Assembly (NCBI GenBank): GCA_031280685.1
Contig: JAITGM010000041.1
Span: 35,411-99,410 of the forward strand
DNA length: 64,000 bases
Source: Christensenellaceae bacterium
Lineage (GTDB): Bacteria > Bacillota > Clostridia > Christensenellales > UBA1750
Reading direction: 5' to 3'
The position numbers were made by a program, and so were the translations under genes. Of this stretch, positions 41,064-49,990 are shown in pieces (the first letter of the stretch is position 1; every line of letters begins with the position of its first letter). The notes beneath the pieces are model-generated. The model was not told where the DNA came from. It searched no databases and saw only the letters and a program-made list of their open reading frames with translations.

Positions 41064-41372
41064 ATGGCCGCCTGGAACGCGCTGGCCGACCCCACGCGCA
41101 GGAGGATTCTTGAGCTCCTGCGCGAAAAGGATCTCACCGCGGGGGAAATTGCGGAGCAATTCCCCCTGAGCAAGCCCACGATCAGCCATCATCTCGAAAA
41201 GCTCCGCGTCGAGGCGCTGATCCTGGCCGACCGGCGAGGGCAGAGCATCCTCTACTCGCTGAACACCACGGTCTTTCAAGAGATGCTCTCCTTCCTCGCC
41301 GGCCTCATGGGCCACGCCAGCCCCGCATACCCAGAGGAAGGCCCTTCCAAAAAGGAGGACGATGCACGATGA
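41064..41372 (+). CDS. sdpR: ArsR-family autorepressor, SdpR-like
   Basis: 102 residues with a winged helix: LADPTRRRILELLREKD, TAGEIAEQFPLSKPTISHHLEKLRVEALI as the recognition part and RRGQSILYSLN as the wing. It lacks metal-binding cysteines of ArsR proper. In Bacillus subtilis SdpR represses sdpRI until SdpI traps it at the membrane; the same order, the four-base overlap and the strong operator upstream support that model here. AAGGAGGG precedes ATG 41064. Confidence 0.9.
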   Translation: MAAWNALADPTRRRILELLREKDLTAGEIAEQFPLSKPTISHHLEKLRVEALILADRRGQSILYSLNTTVFQEMLSFLAGLMGHASPAYPEEGPSKKEDDAR

Positions 41373-42058
41373 TGAAGCGAAAAGGCCTCGTTTTTGCCGT
41401 TCTTGCCTTGAATTGGCTCGCGCTGCTCCTCGTCGTCCGGCGCATGCCGGCGCAGATCCCCATGCATGTAAACCTGCGGGGCGTCGTAGATGGCATGGGG
41501 CCAAATTGGTGGCTTTTGGGCTTTGGCGCCCTGCCCGCGGCCGTCTTCCTGCTGCTGTTTGCCCTGCCCAAGATCGACCCCTTCCGCCAGAGCTGGCTCA
41601 AGCACGAAAAGGCCTATGAGCGGGTTCTTCTGGCCTTGCTTGTCTTCTTCGTCCTCATCGGCTGGCTGGTCGCCTCGCTGGGCTTTGGGGGCGGCCTGGG
41701 CACCCAGGTCAGCTTCCGCTTCGAGTCCCTCCTCTGCACGGGCCTGGGCCTGCTCTTCCTCGTCATCGGCAACCACATGGGCCAGCTGCGGCAAAATTGG
41801 TTCTTCGGCATCCGCACGCCCTGGACCCTGGCCAGCGAAACGGTCTGGCGCAAGACGCACCGCCTGGGCGCTTATGCCTTCGTGCTTTGCGGGGCGCTCG
41901 CCCTCATCGGCGCGGTTTTGGGCTTGCTCACAGGGCTTTTATGGCTCGAATTTACCCTCGCCATAGCGCCCGTGCTGCTGGCCGCCGTCTGGCTCACGGT
42001 CTATTCCTATCTGCTCTTCCAAACGGAACAGCGGCAAAAAGAGGGGCCGGACGCATAG
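41369..42058 (+). CDS. sdpI: SdpI-family membrane protein (immunity/signal transduction)
   Basis: 229 residues with about six membrane helices. The N-terminal half contains a DUF1648 segment (ALLLVVRRMPAQIPMHVNLRGVVDGMG); the C-terminal half has QNWFFGIRTPWTLASETVWRKTHRLGAYAFV, the SdpI signature (GIRTPWTL..VW..TH). SdpI gives immunity to the SdpC killing factor in Bacillus and binds SdpR. No sdpC-like toxin gene is nearby, so this may guard against toxins of other cells. The start overlaps sdpR by four bases. Confidence 0.9.
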   Translation: MMKRKGLVFAVLALNWLALLLVVRRMPAQIPMHVNLRGVVDGMGPNWWLLGFGALPAAVFLLLFALPKIDPFRQSWLKHEKAYERVLLALLVFFVLIGWLVASLGFGGGLGTQVSFRFESLLCTGLGLLFLVIGNHMGQLRQNWFFGIRTPWTLASETVWRKTHRLGAYAFVLCGALALIGAVLGLLTGLLWLEFTLAIAPVLLAAVWLTVYSYLLFQTEQRQKEGPDA

Positions 42059-42084
42059 CGTCCGGTCCCTTCCCTTGTGCCCAA

Positions 42085-42651
42085 TCAAAACGGGAGCGCG
42101 CTCCCATCCGCCGGCGGCCAATCCTCGCTACGCAAAACATAGCTTTGCGCCGTGAACCAACGTGGCTGGCCGCTCGCCTGGTCTAGCCTCAGCCAAATCG
42201 GCTCCGCGGGGCCGTTTTCACAAAAGCCAAGCGATTTGAGCAGCGCGCAAAGGCCCTCGTTTTCGGCGGCCGCGTTGCTGAAAACGAGGCTCAGCCGCAT
42301 TTGCCCAAAGGCGTAGTCGAGCATCGCGGCGCAGGCCTCTCTGGCAATGCCCTGCCCCAGGTTCTGCGAGCGCACGAAGTAGCCCAGCTCCGGCCCATGG
42401 CCGCCCTCCGCCCCGGCCAGTGAAACAAAGCCCACAGGGCGCGGGCTGGGCGGCAGGCAAATGGCCAGGTAATCGTCCCTTTCACACAGGAACGACAGCA
42501 GCGCGCTCTGCTCCCCCCGTGAAACCGGGTAGGGGCGGTCGAAGGCAGCTTGGGGCGAAGCCTCCTTGTCGTTTAAAAGCTCGCAAAAGGCGAAAAGGTC
42601 GTCCTCCGTGAAGTTGCGGAGCAGCAAACGGCCTGTTTTCAACGAAATCAT
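42085..42651 (-). CDS. GNAT acetyltransferase, RimJ/RimL-like
   Basis: 188 residues. TGRLLLRNFTEDDLFAFCELLND is the usual start of RimJ/RimL-type enzymes; ELGYFVRSQNLGQGIAREACAAML has the Q-N-x-G-x-G/A acetyl-CoA loop, and FSNAAAENEGLCALLKSLGF the C-terminal NxxxxxLxxxLGF block. These enzymes acetylate protein N-termini or small amines; the target is unknown. It converges with sdpI (26-base gap). The rpsU terminator precedes it, so it uses its own promoter, not identified. Confidence 0.86.
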   Translation of the reverse strand: MISLKTGRLLLRNFTEDDLFAFCELLNDKEASPQAAFDRPYPVSRGEQSALLSFLCERDDYLAICLPPSPRPVGFVSLAGAEGGHGPELGYFVRSQNLGQGIAREACAAMLDYAFGQMRLSLVFSNAAAENEGLCALLKSLGFCENGPAEPIWLRLDQASGQPRWFTAQSYVLRSEDWPPADGSALPF

Positions 42652-42681
42652 CGCGTTTTCAGCCCTTTTTTTAAACTCATG

Positions 42682-42717
42682 AAAAAAGAAAGAGGCGGGC
42701 AGTGCTGCCCGCCTCTT
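42682..42717 (-). terminator. Rho-independent terminator of rpsU
   Basis: Minus strand AAGAGGCGGGCAG pairs with CTGCCCGCCTCTT (13 bp, two-base loop) followed by TCTTTTTT. It lies nine bases past the stop. Confidence 0.95.
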
Positions 42718-42726
42718 ATTTTAGGC

Positions 42727-42900
42727 TTAATACTTGCGCTTGCGCGCAGCCTCGGCCTTCTTCTTGCGCTTCACGCTCGGTTTTTCGTAATGCTCGCGCT
42801 TGCGAACCTCGGCCAAAACGCCGGAACGGGCACATTTGCGCTTAAAACGCTTCAGAGCGCTTTCAAGGGATTCGTTTTCACCCACGCGGATCTCAGACAT
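42727..42900 (-). CDS. rpsU: Small ribosomal subunit protein bS21
   Basis: 57 residues: [20 protein letters not shown], then [20 protein letters not shown] and a basic tail [13 protein letters not shown]. This is bS21, a 30S protein that helps start translation by supporting anti-Shine-Dalgarno pairing. Length and charge are standard. AGGAGGGAG precedes the ATG at 42900. It is monocistronic, flanked by a strong promoter and a strong terminator. Confidence 0.97.
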   Translation of the reverse strand: MSEIRVGENESLESALKRFKRKCARSGVLAEVRKREHYEKPSVKRKKKAEAARKRKY

Positions 42901-42953
42901 TTTCTCCCTCCTCTCGCGCCTCGCATCCTCAACGGATACTTCCGATGAGTGTT

Positions 42954-42983
42954 ATTATACGGGCTTGCCTTCTCTTGTGTCAA
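42954..42983 (-). promoter_or_regulatory. Promoter of rpsU
   Basis: Minus strand consensus TTGACA (42978-42983), 18 bases, perfect TATAAT (42954-42959). Confidence 0.85.
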
Positions 42984-43052
42984 CTATTGATTTGTAAATT
43001 CCCCCGGCAATGCCGCTCCGCAGGCCAAAAAACGGCAAAGCGCGGTTTTCGC

Positions 43053-44945
43053 TCAATCGCTTTGGGCTGCATTTCGTCGAATCTGCGGGAATTGCGCGAT
43101 GCGCAGCGGCGCGTCCGCATAGGGGATAAGGCGCAGGGCTTCCTCGGGGGCCTCCTGCCTGGGCAGCACGGGCGGCGGCGCGGCGACGCCGCCTTTTTCC
43201 TTCCACGAGGGCAGTCTTGCGCCGCGGACCTCGATGGAGCCGTCCTCCAGCACCCGCCTTTCGCCGCCCGCGAACAGGCCGTAATTCCAGGCGCGCCCAG
43301 GCTCCGCGCTCCTGCTGCCAAGCGGCAATTCGCCGTCCACCTCCCAAAGCGGTTCCAGCGGCAAGGCATAGAGCAGCGGGCCCTTATAGATCGCCAGGGA
43401 ATGGTGCTGCCATTCCTCGCTGTACACCGCCATCGGCAGGCTCAATTCCACGCGGTCTCCCACGCTCCACAGCCGCTCGACGCGCAAAATGCCGCCTGCC
43501 TTGCCCTCGAAGCGCTCGCCTCCCACGCGGGCGAAAGCGCCGTCCGCCCAGGCGGGGATGCGCAGCAGCAGCGGGAAGGCGCAGGGCGCGGATGGGTGCA
43601 GGGTAATGGCGATTTCGCCGGCTTGGGGGTAGTCGCCTTCCACCTCTATGCGCAGCCGTACGCCGCCCGCGCTCGCGCGAACGGTGCAGGGCGCGTAGCT
43701 TTGGCAGATCAGCCCGTTTTCGCGCGTGGCCATCCAAAGATGGGCGGCGAACTTGGGCAGGCCCTGGTGCAGGTTCGCCGTGCAGCAGCCAAAGTTCGGC
43801 TCCAGGCCAAAAAGATTGCTGCCAGGGCCGTTGTTATACCAGAGCGTCAAATCCCCGGCGATGCGGATCTGGTTGACCTGCTGGTCGTATTGATGGGTCC
43901 AGCCGTCGGCCGAAAGCGCGGCGGGCAGGGCGTTGTAGCCGATGCGCTCATATAGGTCGCCCAGCTCGCCCTCGCAGCTAAGGCCCATCAGCGTTTCCAG
44001 GCTGAAGAGGGCTTCGGCCACGGCGCAGGTTTCGGTGCCCTGCGAGGGGGAGGCGCCCGAAAGGTGCTCATCCCCGCTAAAAAGGCCGTGCGCGAGCCCG
44101 TGCGCCTTCATGAGCCTGGAATAGCCCAGCTTGAAGGCATCCTTTTGCTTGAGCCCGCCGCCATAGGCGAAGTGCAGCGCCGGGGTTTTCAGGGCCATGG
44201 CCAGGTTCACCGCGTGCGTAAGCTGATGCATCGTCCAGGCCGGGCCGTCCTGGCCTGGCTCCGCGTCGAGCCTGGCCTTCAGCGCCCGCCAGGGCAGTTC
44301 GCGCTTGAGATCCCGCATGTGCGGGAAGGCCGAAAAGTGCGCTGTCCAGTCGATCGAGCCTTGAAAGAGCTTCGCGCAGAGCCGGAGCAGCCCCTTATCG
44401 CCGCTGATGTTATAGAGCCATAGCGCGCAGAGGATGTTTTCGCCGGCCCTGGCCTTCGCCCAAAGCTCAAGGGGCTGCGCATCCAGCCGCTTGAACTGGC
44501 ACCTAAAGTAGCGGTGCATGAAGGGCAGCACCCGCCGGTCCCCCGTGGCCTCAAAGTGCTGCTTTAAGGCCTTCAGCGCCACCATGCGCGGCCAGTAGCC
44601 TTCGTTTGTGGCGGGCCCGAACCAGCCTTCCTCATCCTGTGATGACAGCGTCCACTCCACGAAGCGCCCGCAGAGCGCAAGCAGCCCCTCGTCCTTGAGG
44701 ATGTGCGCCAGGGGGATCAGCCCGTCAAAGACGTAGGGGCCGCGCTCCCAGTCGTCGCCGTCACCGCCCAGCCAGGCATTGCCGCGCATTGAGGGCCAAA
44801 CTTCTTCGATATGCCCCGCAAGGCCGCCCGCCTGCGCGCGAAGGCGCTCGAGCAGCCGCCCTTTGGGAACGATCGCGCCGGGCGGCAGCGCCGCGTAAGG
44901 ATTGGGCGAGAGCGGCGCGCGGGAAAAGACCGGTTTTGCTGGCAT
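43053..44945 (-). CDS. Glycoside hydrolase of the GH127/DUF1680 type
   Basis: 630 residues. An (alpha/alpha)6 barrel with GYWPRMVALKALKQHFEATGD, SPSQGTETCAVAEALFSLE (Glu and Cys) and SNLFGLEPNFGCCTANLHQGLPKF (Cys-Cys) corresponds to the zinc-bound Glu/three-Cys active site of HypBA1-type beta-L-arabinofuranosidases. A beta-rich C-terminal part follows. No signal peptide, so it works inside the cell on imported oligosaccharides. ATG at 44945 follows AAAGGAGAG. Exact substrate within GH127/GH146-like families is not decided. Divergent from the SsuBC-like transporter. Confidence 0.82.
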   Translation of the reverse strand: MPAKPVFSRAPLSPNPYAALPPGAIVPKGRLLERLRAQAGGLAGHIEEVWPSMRGNAWLGGDGDDWERGPYVFDGLIPLAHILKDEGLLALCGRFVEWTLSSQDEEGWFGPATNEGYWPRMVALKALKQHFEATGDRRVLPFMHRYFRCQFKRLDAQPLELWAKARAGENILCALWLYNISGDKGLLRLCAKLFQGSIDWTAHFSAFPHMRDLKRELPWRALKARLDAEPGQDGPAWTMHQLTHAVNLAMALKTPALHFAYGGGLKQKDAFKLGYSRLMKAHGLAHGLFSGDEHLSGASPSQGTETCAVAEALFSLETLMGLSCEGELGDLYERIGYNALPAALSADGWTHQYDQQVNQIRIAGDLTLWYNNGPGSNLFGLEPNFGCCTANLHQGLPKFAAHLWMATRENGLICQSYAPCTVRASAGGVRLRIEVEGDYPQAGEIAITLHPSAPCAFPLLLRIPAWADGAFARVGGERFEGKAGGILRVERLWSVGDRVELSLPMAVYSEEWQHHSLAIYKGPLLYALPLEPLWEVDGELPLGSRSAEPGRAWNYGLFAGGERRVLEDGSIEVRGARLPSWKEKGGVAAPPPVLPRQEAPEEALRLIPYADAPLRIAQFPQIRRNAAQSD

Positions 44946-44973
44946 GGTGCACTCTCCTTTTTGCAATAAGACC

Positions 44974-45002
44974 AGTCTAGCGTTTTTCGCGCCCTTTTTC
45001 AA
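44974..45002 (-). promoter_or_regulatory. Promoter of the GH127-like gene
   Basis: Minus strand TTGAAA (44997-45002), 17 bases, TAGACT (44974-44979). Confidence 0.6.
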
Positions 45003-45115
45003 GTTTTCTTTTGTGTTTTTAGGCGAAAAGCCGCCAAGAAGCGGGCTTTGCCGCCGCACAAAAGCCCGCGCCTGGGAATACCCTAGCAGGGAATCACGAA
45101 AGGAAGGGATGCGGT

Positions 45116-45877
45116 TTGAGTTCCTTACTCGAATTTCAGGATATTTCCATGTATTACCATGATCTCGCCGGGGAAACGGCGGTGCTCCAAAGCTTTTCGA
45201 TGAAGGTGGAGCGGGGCGAATTCGTCGCGCTGCTCGGCCCCTCGGGCTGCGGCAAGTCCACCATCCTCTCGCTGGCCGCGGGCCTGCTGCGGCCCGACAG
45301 CGGCCGGGTCTTGCTGCGCGGCGAGGAGATTATTGCGCCGCCCTTTCACATGGGCTACATGCTGCAGCGCGACCAGCTCTTCCCCTGGCTCAGCGTGCGC
45401 GAGAACGCCAGGCTGGGCCTGCGCGTGCGGGGCATGCTCGGCGAGGAAAGCCAAGATCGGGTCGAAACCCTGCTCAAAGCCTGCGGCCTTGCGGATTTTG
45501 CGAACGCCTTCCCAAGGCAGCTCTCTGGCGGAATGCGCCAGCGCGTCGCGCTCGTGCGCACTTTGGCCGTCGATCCGGAGTTTTTGCTGCTGGACGAACC
45601 CTTTTCGGCCCTCGACGCGCAGACCCGCCTGAAGCTGGCCGACGAGGTGAAGCTCCTCATCCAGGCGGAGGGGCGCGCGGCGCTGCTCGTGAGCCACGAC
45701 ATCGCGGAGTGCGTTTCGATGGCGGGCAAGGTGGTCGTGCTCTCGAAGCGGCCGGCGCGCATCAAGCGCGTGGTCGAAATCGAGCTTGAGGGCACGCCGC
45801 TCGAGCGCCGCGGCCTGCCGCGCTTCCGCGAATACTTCGACTTTTTATGGAAGGAATTGGATGTGCATGTCGATTAA
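45116..45877 (+). CDS. ABC transporter ATPase, nitrate/sulfonate/taurine type
   Basis: 253 residues with all ABC motifs: Walker A GPSGCGKST, Q-loop MLQRDQLFPW, signature LSGGMRQRVALVRTLA, Walker B FLLLDEPFSALD and the H-loop VSHD. The overall form is that of SsuB/TauB/ThiZ ATPases. The start is a TTG at 45116 (LSSLLEFQD...), seven bases after AGGAAGGG; the nearby ATG at 45109 is out of frame. Overlaps the permease gene by about 17 bases. The imported compound is unknown. Confidence 0.92.
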   Translation: MSSLLEFQDISMYYHDLAGETAVLQSFSMKVERGEFVALLGPSGCGKSTILSLAAGLLRPDSGRVLLRGEEIIAPPFHMGYMLQRDQLFPWLSVRENARLGLRVRGMLGEESQDRVETLLKACGLADFANAFPRQLSGGMRQRVALVRTLAVDPEFLLLDEPFSALDAQTRLKLADEVKLLIQAEGRAALLVSHDIAECVSMAGKVVVLSKRPARIKRVVEIELEGTPLERRGLPRFREYFDFLWKELDVHVD

Positions 45878-46676
45878 CCGAGTTTCGGACGCCCAGCAAG
45901 TCTTTCTGCGCCGCCTAAAGCGGCAGGATCTGCTCGTGCGCGCCTGCCGATGGGGCATTCTGCTCCTCTTTTTGGCCCTTTGGGAGCTTGGCGCCCAGTT
46001 TAAATGGATTGACGCCTTCCTGATTTCCTCGCCCGGCAGGATGCTGCTGACCCTAAAAACCCTGATGGAATCAGGCGAGCTCTTGCGCCATGTAGGCGTC
46101 ACCCTTTGGGAGATGATCCTGGGTTTCTTCTTTGGCACGGCGCTGGGCCTTCTGCTTGCCATGGCGCTCTGGTGGTCGAACACGCTGGCGAAAATTCTCG
46201 ATCCCTACCTCGTTGTGCTCAACGCCCTGCCCAAGATCGCCCTGGGGCCCGTGCTCATCGTCTGGATGGGCTCCGGCACCCGCGCCATCGTGGTGATGAC
46301 CCTGCTCATCTCGGTCATCGTCACCTTGGCCACCGTTCTTTCTGGGTTTTTAGAGATCGCGCCAGAAAAGCTCACCCTGCTGCGCGCTTTCGGCGCCTCT
46401 AAATGGGACTGTCTGCGCATGGTCGTGCTGCCAGGCTCGGTGCCCGCCATCGTTTCGGCCATCAAACTCGGCATCGGCATGAGCTGGGTCGGCGTGATCG
46501 TGGGGGAATTCCTGGTTTCAAAGGCCGGGCTTGGCTATTTGATCGTCTATGGCGGGCAGGTCTTCAAGCTCGACCTGGTCATGGCGGCCACCGCCATCCT
46601 CTGCACGCTCGCCGCGCTGATGTATGCCGTGACTGCCCTTTTCGAAAAAAGGGTCAGGGATACCCGAGGGGAATAA
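45861..46676 (+). CDS. ABC transporter permease, SsuC/TauC type
   Basis: 271 residues with six membrane helices. LTLLRAFGASKWDCLRMVVLPGSVPAIVSAIKLGIGMSW contains the EAA-type ATPase-contact loop and the SsuC/TauC pattern, and GEFLVSKAGLGYLIVYGGQVFK is typical of the C-terminal part. The start may be ATG 45861 (six bases after GGAAGG) or 45867. As in the sugar ABC pair, no substrate-binding protein gene is adjacent; relatives would normally have an NMT1/THI5-like or SsuA protein in the operon. Confidence 0.9.
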   Translation: MCMSINRVSDAQQVFLRRLKRQDLLVRACRWGILLLFLALWELGAQFKWIDAFLISSPGRMLLTLKTLMESGELLRHVGVTLWEMILGFFFGTALGLLLAMALWWSNTLAKILDPYLVVLNALPKIALGPVLIVWMGSGTRAIVVMTLLISVIVTLATVLSGFLEIAPEKLTLLRAFGASKWDCLRMVVLPGSVPAIVSAIKLGIGMSWVGVIVGEFLVSKAGLGYLIVYGGQVFKLDLVMAATAILCTLAALMYAVTALFEKRVRDTRGE

Positions 46677-46869
46677 ACCCTCTTTGACTTTCCTCGGGCC
46701 GCCCTGCAGATTTAAAAGCGGCCTTCTTCCTCAGCAAGGGAAGCGCGCCAGCCGCACAGGGCCGGCTTTCATCCTTCAGAGGAGGGGCACGGCCGATCCT
46801 CCTTTCCCCCGTCGCCGCAAAAGCGGCCCTGAGCGCGGCAAAATCGCCCGCATATAGCGTGGGCGTTCG

Positions 46870-46984
46870 GCTTACGGCCTCGTGGGCCAGCAGGCAGCGT
46901 AGCTGCCACTGCCGCGCAGCGGCAGGCCGCGCGCAGCGCGGAGCTGGCCCATGGCGCGCGAGCGGAGCGAGCGCGCTCCGTACC
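46870..46984 (+). repeat. Family R repeat, copy R4
   Basis: Closing stem GGGCCAGC (46884-46891) / GCTGGCCC (46943-46950), inner hairpins GGCAGCGTAGCTGCC, CTGCCGCGCAGCGGCAG and CCGCGCGCAGCGCGG, and the constant tail at 46953-46976. It sits between the convergent ABC permease and MFS genes. The preceding 46677-46869 shows GC-rich hairpins and possibly a faint S-like segment around 46780, but no gene. Confidence 0.8.
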
Positions 46985-47044
46985 GCGCTCCATTCCTTCA
47001 CCCCGTTTAGAATAGCGAAACGGCTTCGCTGGCCCTTTCATTGC

Positions 47045-48241
47045 CTAGAGGGCCATCCTAGTCCCCTCTCGCTCCCTTGGCGTCAGCGCGCTCAGCAAAA
47101 AGAGCAGCGTCAGCGCGAGCCGAAAGCCGGCCACGCAAAAAAGGTAGCGTTCGATGCCCAGCGCACCCAGCAACAGCCCTCCGCTGAAGTTTCCCGCGAT
47201 CGAAAGCCCCATCACCACCGAGGCGTTGAGCGACATGGCCGTGGAAACATGCTCCCTGGGCACCAGACTATAGACATAGAGCGGCAGCGCGCTCACGTTC
47301 AGCGCCATGGCCACGCCCCAGAGCGTGGCCGCGCAGAACATCATCGGCAGGTTCGACGCCAGGGCATACAGCACATTTTCCGCCACGCCAAAGAGCCCGG
47401 CGGCCACCAGAACCATCTGCAGCGGCGCGTTTTTAAACCAGCGGTTAAAGGCATAGAGCACGCCCACCTGCACCAGGGCGCCGTAGCCGCTCACCCAGCC
47501 GAAGCGATCCGCGGCGACGCCCGCGTGCTCCAGGATGAAGGGGTAAAAGGGTGTGATGAAGGCCCCGTAACAGCCCAGAACGATGGTCATCAAAAAAGCT
47601 AGGAGCAGCCGGCGGTTTTTGAGCAAGACGGCCGGGCTTTGCCGCGCCGCCTTGGGCCTTTGCGCCCCGCCGGCCTTAAAGCACAGGCAAAAGAGCGCCA
47701 GTGGCAGCACGAGCAGCGGCGCCATATACAGGGCGATCGCCGTGCCGCCCCATTTGGTGATGAAGCCGTAGAGGATCGAGAGCAGCCCAAAGCCCAGCGA
47801 GCCGAAGGCGCGCACCTTGGGGTAGGGCACGTTGCTGGCCGCGCTCACGGGGATCAGCCAGGCATCCTGCAGCGAATGCGTGGGCTGCACGATGGTGGCA
47901 TAGAGCAGCAGCAGACCATACAGCGGCAAGGGATTTGCGGGGTACAGCCCGCCCAGGAGGGGCAGCAGGCAATAGATGCAGCCAAAGGCCGCCATCGCGA
48001 GCAGGTAAAGCCGTTTGGACGAGCCCATTTTGTCGGCCATCAGGCCCCAAACCGGCAGCGTAACCATGCCGATGAGGCTCACCAGCGATCCCCAAAGCCC
48101 AAGCTGCTCCCCCGAAAAACCGATCCCCCGCAAAAACACCGAGTAGTAGTTCATCGAGGCGAAGGAACCAAAAGCCAGTAGCTGAATCAGCACCAGCCCG
48201 CGGTATGTGCCGCCGCCTTCGCCCTTTTGCGCCGTTTGCAC
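47045..48241 (-). CDS. Major facilitator superfamily transporter
   Basis: 398 residues with twelve hydrophobic segments. GLMADKMGSSKRLYLLAM is the MFS motif A loop between helices 2 and 3; FGSLGFGLLSILYGF resembles the LacY/MelB-like nucleoside-sugar branch. The C-terminal half repeats the pattern. Cargo unknown; being downstream of malQ, a sugar or maltodextrin is possible. The start is GTG 48241, nine bases after AAGGGGG. It is separated from malQ by 60 bases that hold a hairpin. Confidence 0.87.
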   Translation of the reverse strand: MQTAQKGEGGGTYRGLVLIQLLAFGSFASMNYYSVFLRGIGFSGEQLGLWGSLVSLIGMVTLPVWGLMADKMGSSKRLYLLAMAAFGCIYCLLPLLGGLYPANPLPLYGLLLLYATIVQPTHSLQDAWLIPVSAASNVPYPKVRAFGSLGFGLLSILYGFITKWGGTAIALYMAPLLVLPLALFCLCFKAGGAQRPKAARQSPAVLLKNRRLLLAFLMTIVLGCYGAFITPFYPFILEHAGVAADRFGWVSGYGALVQVGVLYAFNRWFKNAPLQMVLVAAGLFGVAENVLYALASNLPMMFCAATLWGVAMALNVSALPLYVYSLVPREHVSTAMSLNASVVMGLSIAGNFSGGLLLGALGIERYLFCVAGFRLALTLLFLLSALTPREREGTRMAL

Positions 48242-48268
48242 GAAGAAAATCCCCCTTATATCCTCCCC

Positions 48269-48296
48269 GGCCGGCGGCTCAAAGACGCCGCCGGCC
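48269..48296. other. Intercistronic hairpin between malQ and the MFS gene
   Basis: GGCCGGCGGC (48269-48278) pairs perfectly with GCCGCCGGCC (48287-48296). No T run, so it may stabilise the malQ message end or attenuate rather than fully stop transcription. Confidence 0.55.
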
Positions 48297-48301
48297 GCCC
48301 C

Positions 48302-49768
48302 TTAAACCCTTCCGCTGGCCGCGATTTCGCCCTTCAGCGCCTTAAGTCTTTCTTCTAGGGCCAAAAAGTCGCGCAGCTTCCATTCCCAGTTGGGGCTGCC
48401 CAAGGTGCCCGGCGTGTTGATGCGCGCGCGGTCGTCCAGCCCGAGCAGATCCCAAACCGGCAGGATGGCAAGCTCCGCTGCGTCTGCCAGCGCGAGCGAA
48501 ACGAAGCTGCGCGAGGAATCACCTTGCCAAAATCCGGATTTTTCGAGGCTTTCGCGCGCGCTTTGCCGCCACTGCGGGCTTTGGGCCTCAAACCAGCTTC
48601 GCACAGTCTGGTTATCGTGGGTGCCGGTGTAGGCGACCATGTTTGGCTCCCCTTCGCCGGGCCTTTGCGCCGCGCCAGGCTCGAAGGTATATTGCAAGAT
48701 CTTCATACCGGGGAAATGATAATGGTCGCGCAGCGCGAAGGTTTCGGGGCGAAGGTCGCCCAGATCCTCGACCACGACCCGCATCGCGGGCAAGGCGCGC
48801 AAGACCGCGTCAAAGAGCGCGTAGCCGGGCGCCTCGCGCCAGGCGCCCCTCACCGCGGTGGGCTCCGAGGCCGGGATCTCCCAATAGGTATCAAAGGCCC
48901 TGAAATGGTCGATGCGCACGACATCAAAGAGCTCGGCGGCGTAACGCAGCCTGTCGATCCAAAAGCGGAAGCCGCTTTGCTGCAGCCGCGCCCAGTCATA
49001 GAGCGGGTTGCCCCAGCGCTGGCCCAGCGCACTGAACTGGTCGGGCGGCACGCCGGCCACGGCGGTCGGGTTCCCAGCTTCGTCCAGCAAAAAGTTTTCA
49101 CGGCCAGCCCAAACATCCTGCGAATCCAGCCCCACGTAGATGGGCACATCTCCGATGATGCGAACGCCGGCTTGGTTCGCATAGGCCTTCAGTGCGTTCC
49201 ATTGGGTATAAAAAAGGTATTGCACAAAGCTCTCAAAGGCGATTTCTTTCTCAAAAGGGGTTAAATCACCGCCGAGCTCTGGCCAGTCCCTCTGCGGGCG
49301 CGGCCATTGCGGCCAGGCCACGCCGCCGTTTGCATTCTTGAAGGCCTTGAAGACCGCATAGGGCCGAACCCAGGGCAGCGCGGCGAAGCTCGCGTAGTCC
49401 GTGCCCGGCCGGAAGGCCGGAAAGGCTCTGCGCAAGACCGAAAGCTTAAAGGCGCGTGCCCTTTCGTATTCGACGGCCACGGAGCTTGGGTTCAGCGCCC
49501 CGGCCGAGGCCCCTAAAAGGCCAAGGACGAGGGGGTCGTCCAGGTCAATGAAGATGGGATCGCCCGCGAAGGAGGAAAAGGGCTGGTAGGGCGAGTTGCC
49601 ATAGCCCAAGGCGTTGATGGGCAGGATCTGCCAGTAGGCGGCGCCGCTTTGGGCGAGAAGATCGACGAAGCGGCGGGCCTGCGCCCCCATGGAGCCGCAG
49701 CCCTGGTCGGACGGAAGGGCGCTCAGCGGCAGAAGAAGCCCGGCCGCGCGCGCTTTTGGGTTTTTCAT
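48302..49768 (-). CDS. malQ: 4-alpha-glucanotransferase (amylomaltase)
   Basis: Disproportionates maltodextrins in the cytoplasm. The 488-residue chain is the bacterial GH77 length. Seen: PINALGYGNSPYQPFSSFAGDP at the N-terminus, GDVPIYVGLDSQDVW, FDVVRIDHFRAFDTYWEIP with the nucleophile Asp, VVVEDLGDL with the acid/base Glu, and YTGTHDNQTVRSWF with the third acidic residue. ATG at 49768 follows AAAGGGATGGG. A TATACT -10 lies near 49811 on the minus strand, but its -35 is poor. Confidence 0.97.
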   Translation of the reverse strand: MKNPKARAAGLLLPLSALPSDQGCGSMGAQARRFVDLLAQSGAAYWQILPINALGYGNSPYQPFSSFAGDPIFIDLDDPLVLGLLGASAGALNPSSVAVEYERARAFKLSVLRRAFPAFRPGTDYASFAALPWVRPYAVFKAFKNANGGVAWPQWPRPQRDWPELGGDLTPFEKEIAFESFVQYLFYTQWNALKAYANQAGVRIIGDVPIYVGLDSQDVWAGRENFLLDEAGNPTAVAGVPPDQFSALGQRWGNPLYDWARLQQSGFRFWIDRLRYAAELFDVVRIDHFRAFDTYWEIPASEPTAVRGAWREAPGYALFDAVLRALPAMRVVVEDLGDLRPETFALRDHYHFPGMKILQYTFEPGAAQRPGEGEPNMVAYTGTHDNQTVRSWFEAQSPQWRQSARESLEKSGFWQGDSSRSFVSLALADAAELAILPVWDLLGLDDRARINTPGTLGSPNWEWKLRDFLALEERLKALKGEIAASGRV

Positions 49769-49891
49769 GCAATCCCATCCCTTTCTACGTTTTCGGTTTG
49801 CCTAAAGCGGAGTATAACATATTCGCAACAAAGATGAAAGCCATGCGATGGCCGGCATCGCGCGCAAAAAAGGGCCGCAAGGCGTGGGCCT

Positions 49892-49976
49892 TCGCGTTTG
49901 GCCTCGCTCCGCGAGGCCAAACGCGCGGGGAGCAACTCCCCGCACCCCTCACCCGCACCCCTCAGAGGAAGGAGCG
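49892..49976 (+). repeat. Family S element, copy S2
   Basis: A perfect 15-bp hairpin CGCGTTTGGCCTCGC / GCGAGGCCAAACGCG (49893-49925), then GCGGGGAG / CTCCCCGC (49925-49943), then the CACCCCTCA tail, here doubled (CACCCCTCACCCGCACCCC). It directly abuts R5a. Confidence 0.6.
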
Positions 49977-49990
49977 CTTCCGCCGCCGCA

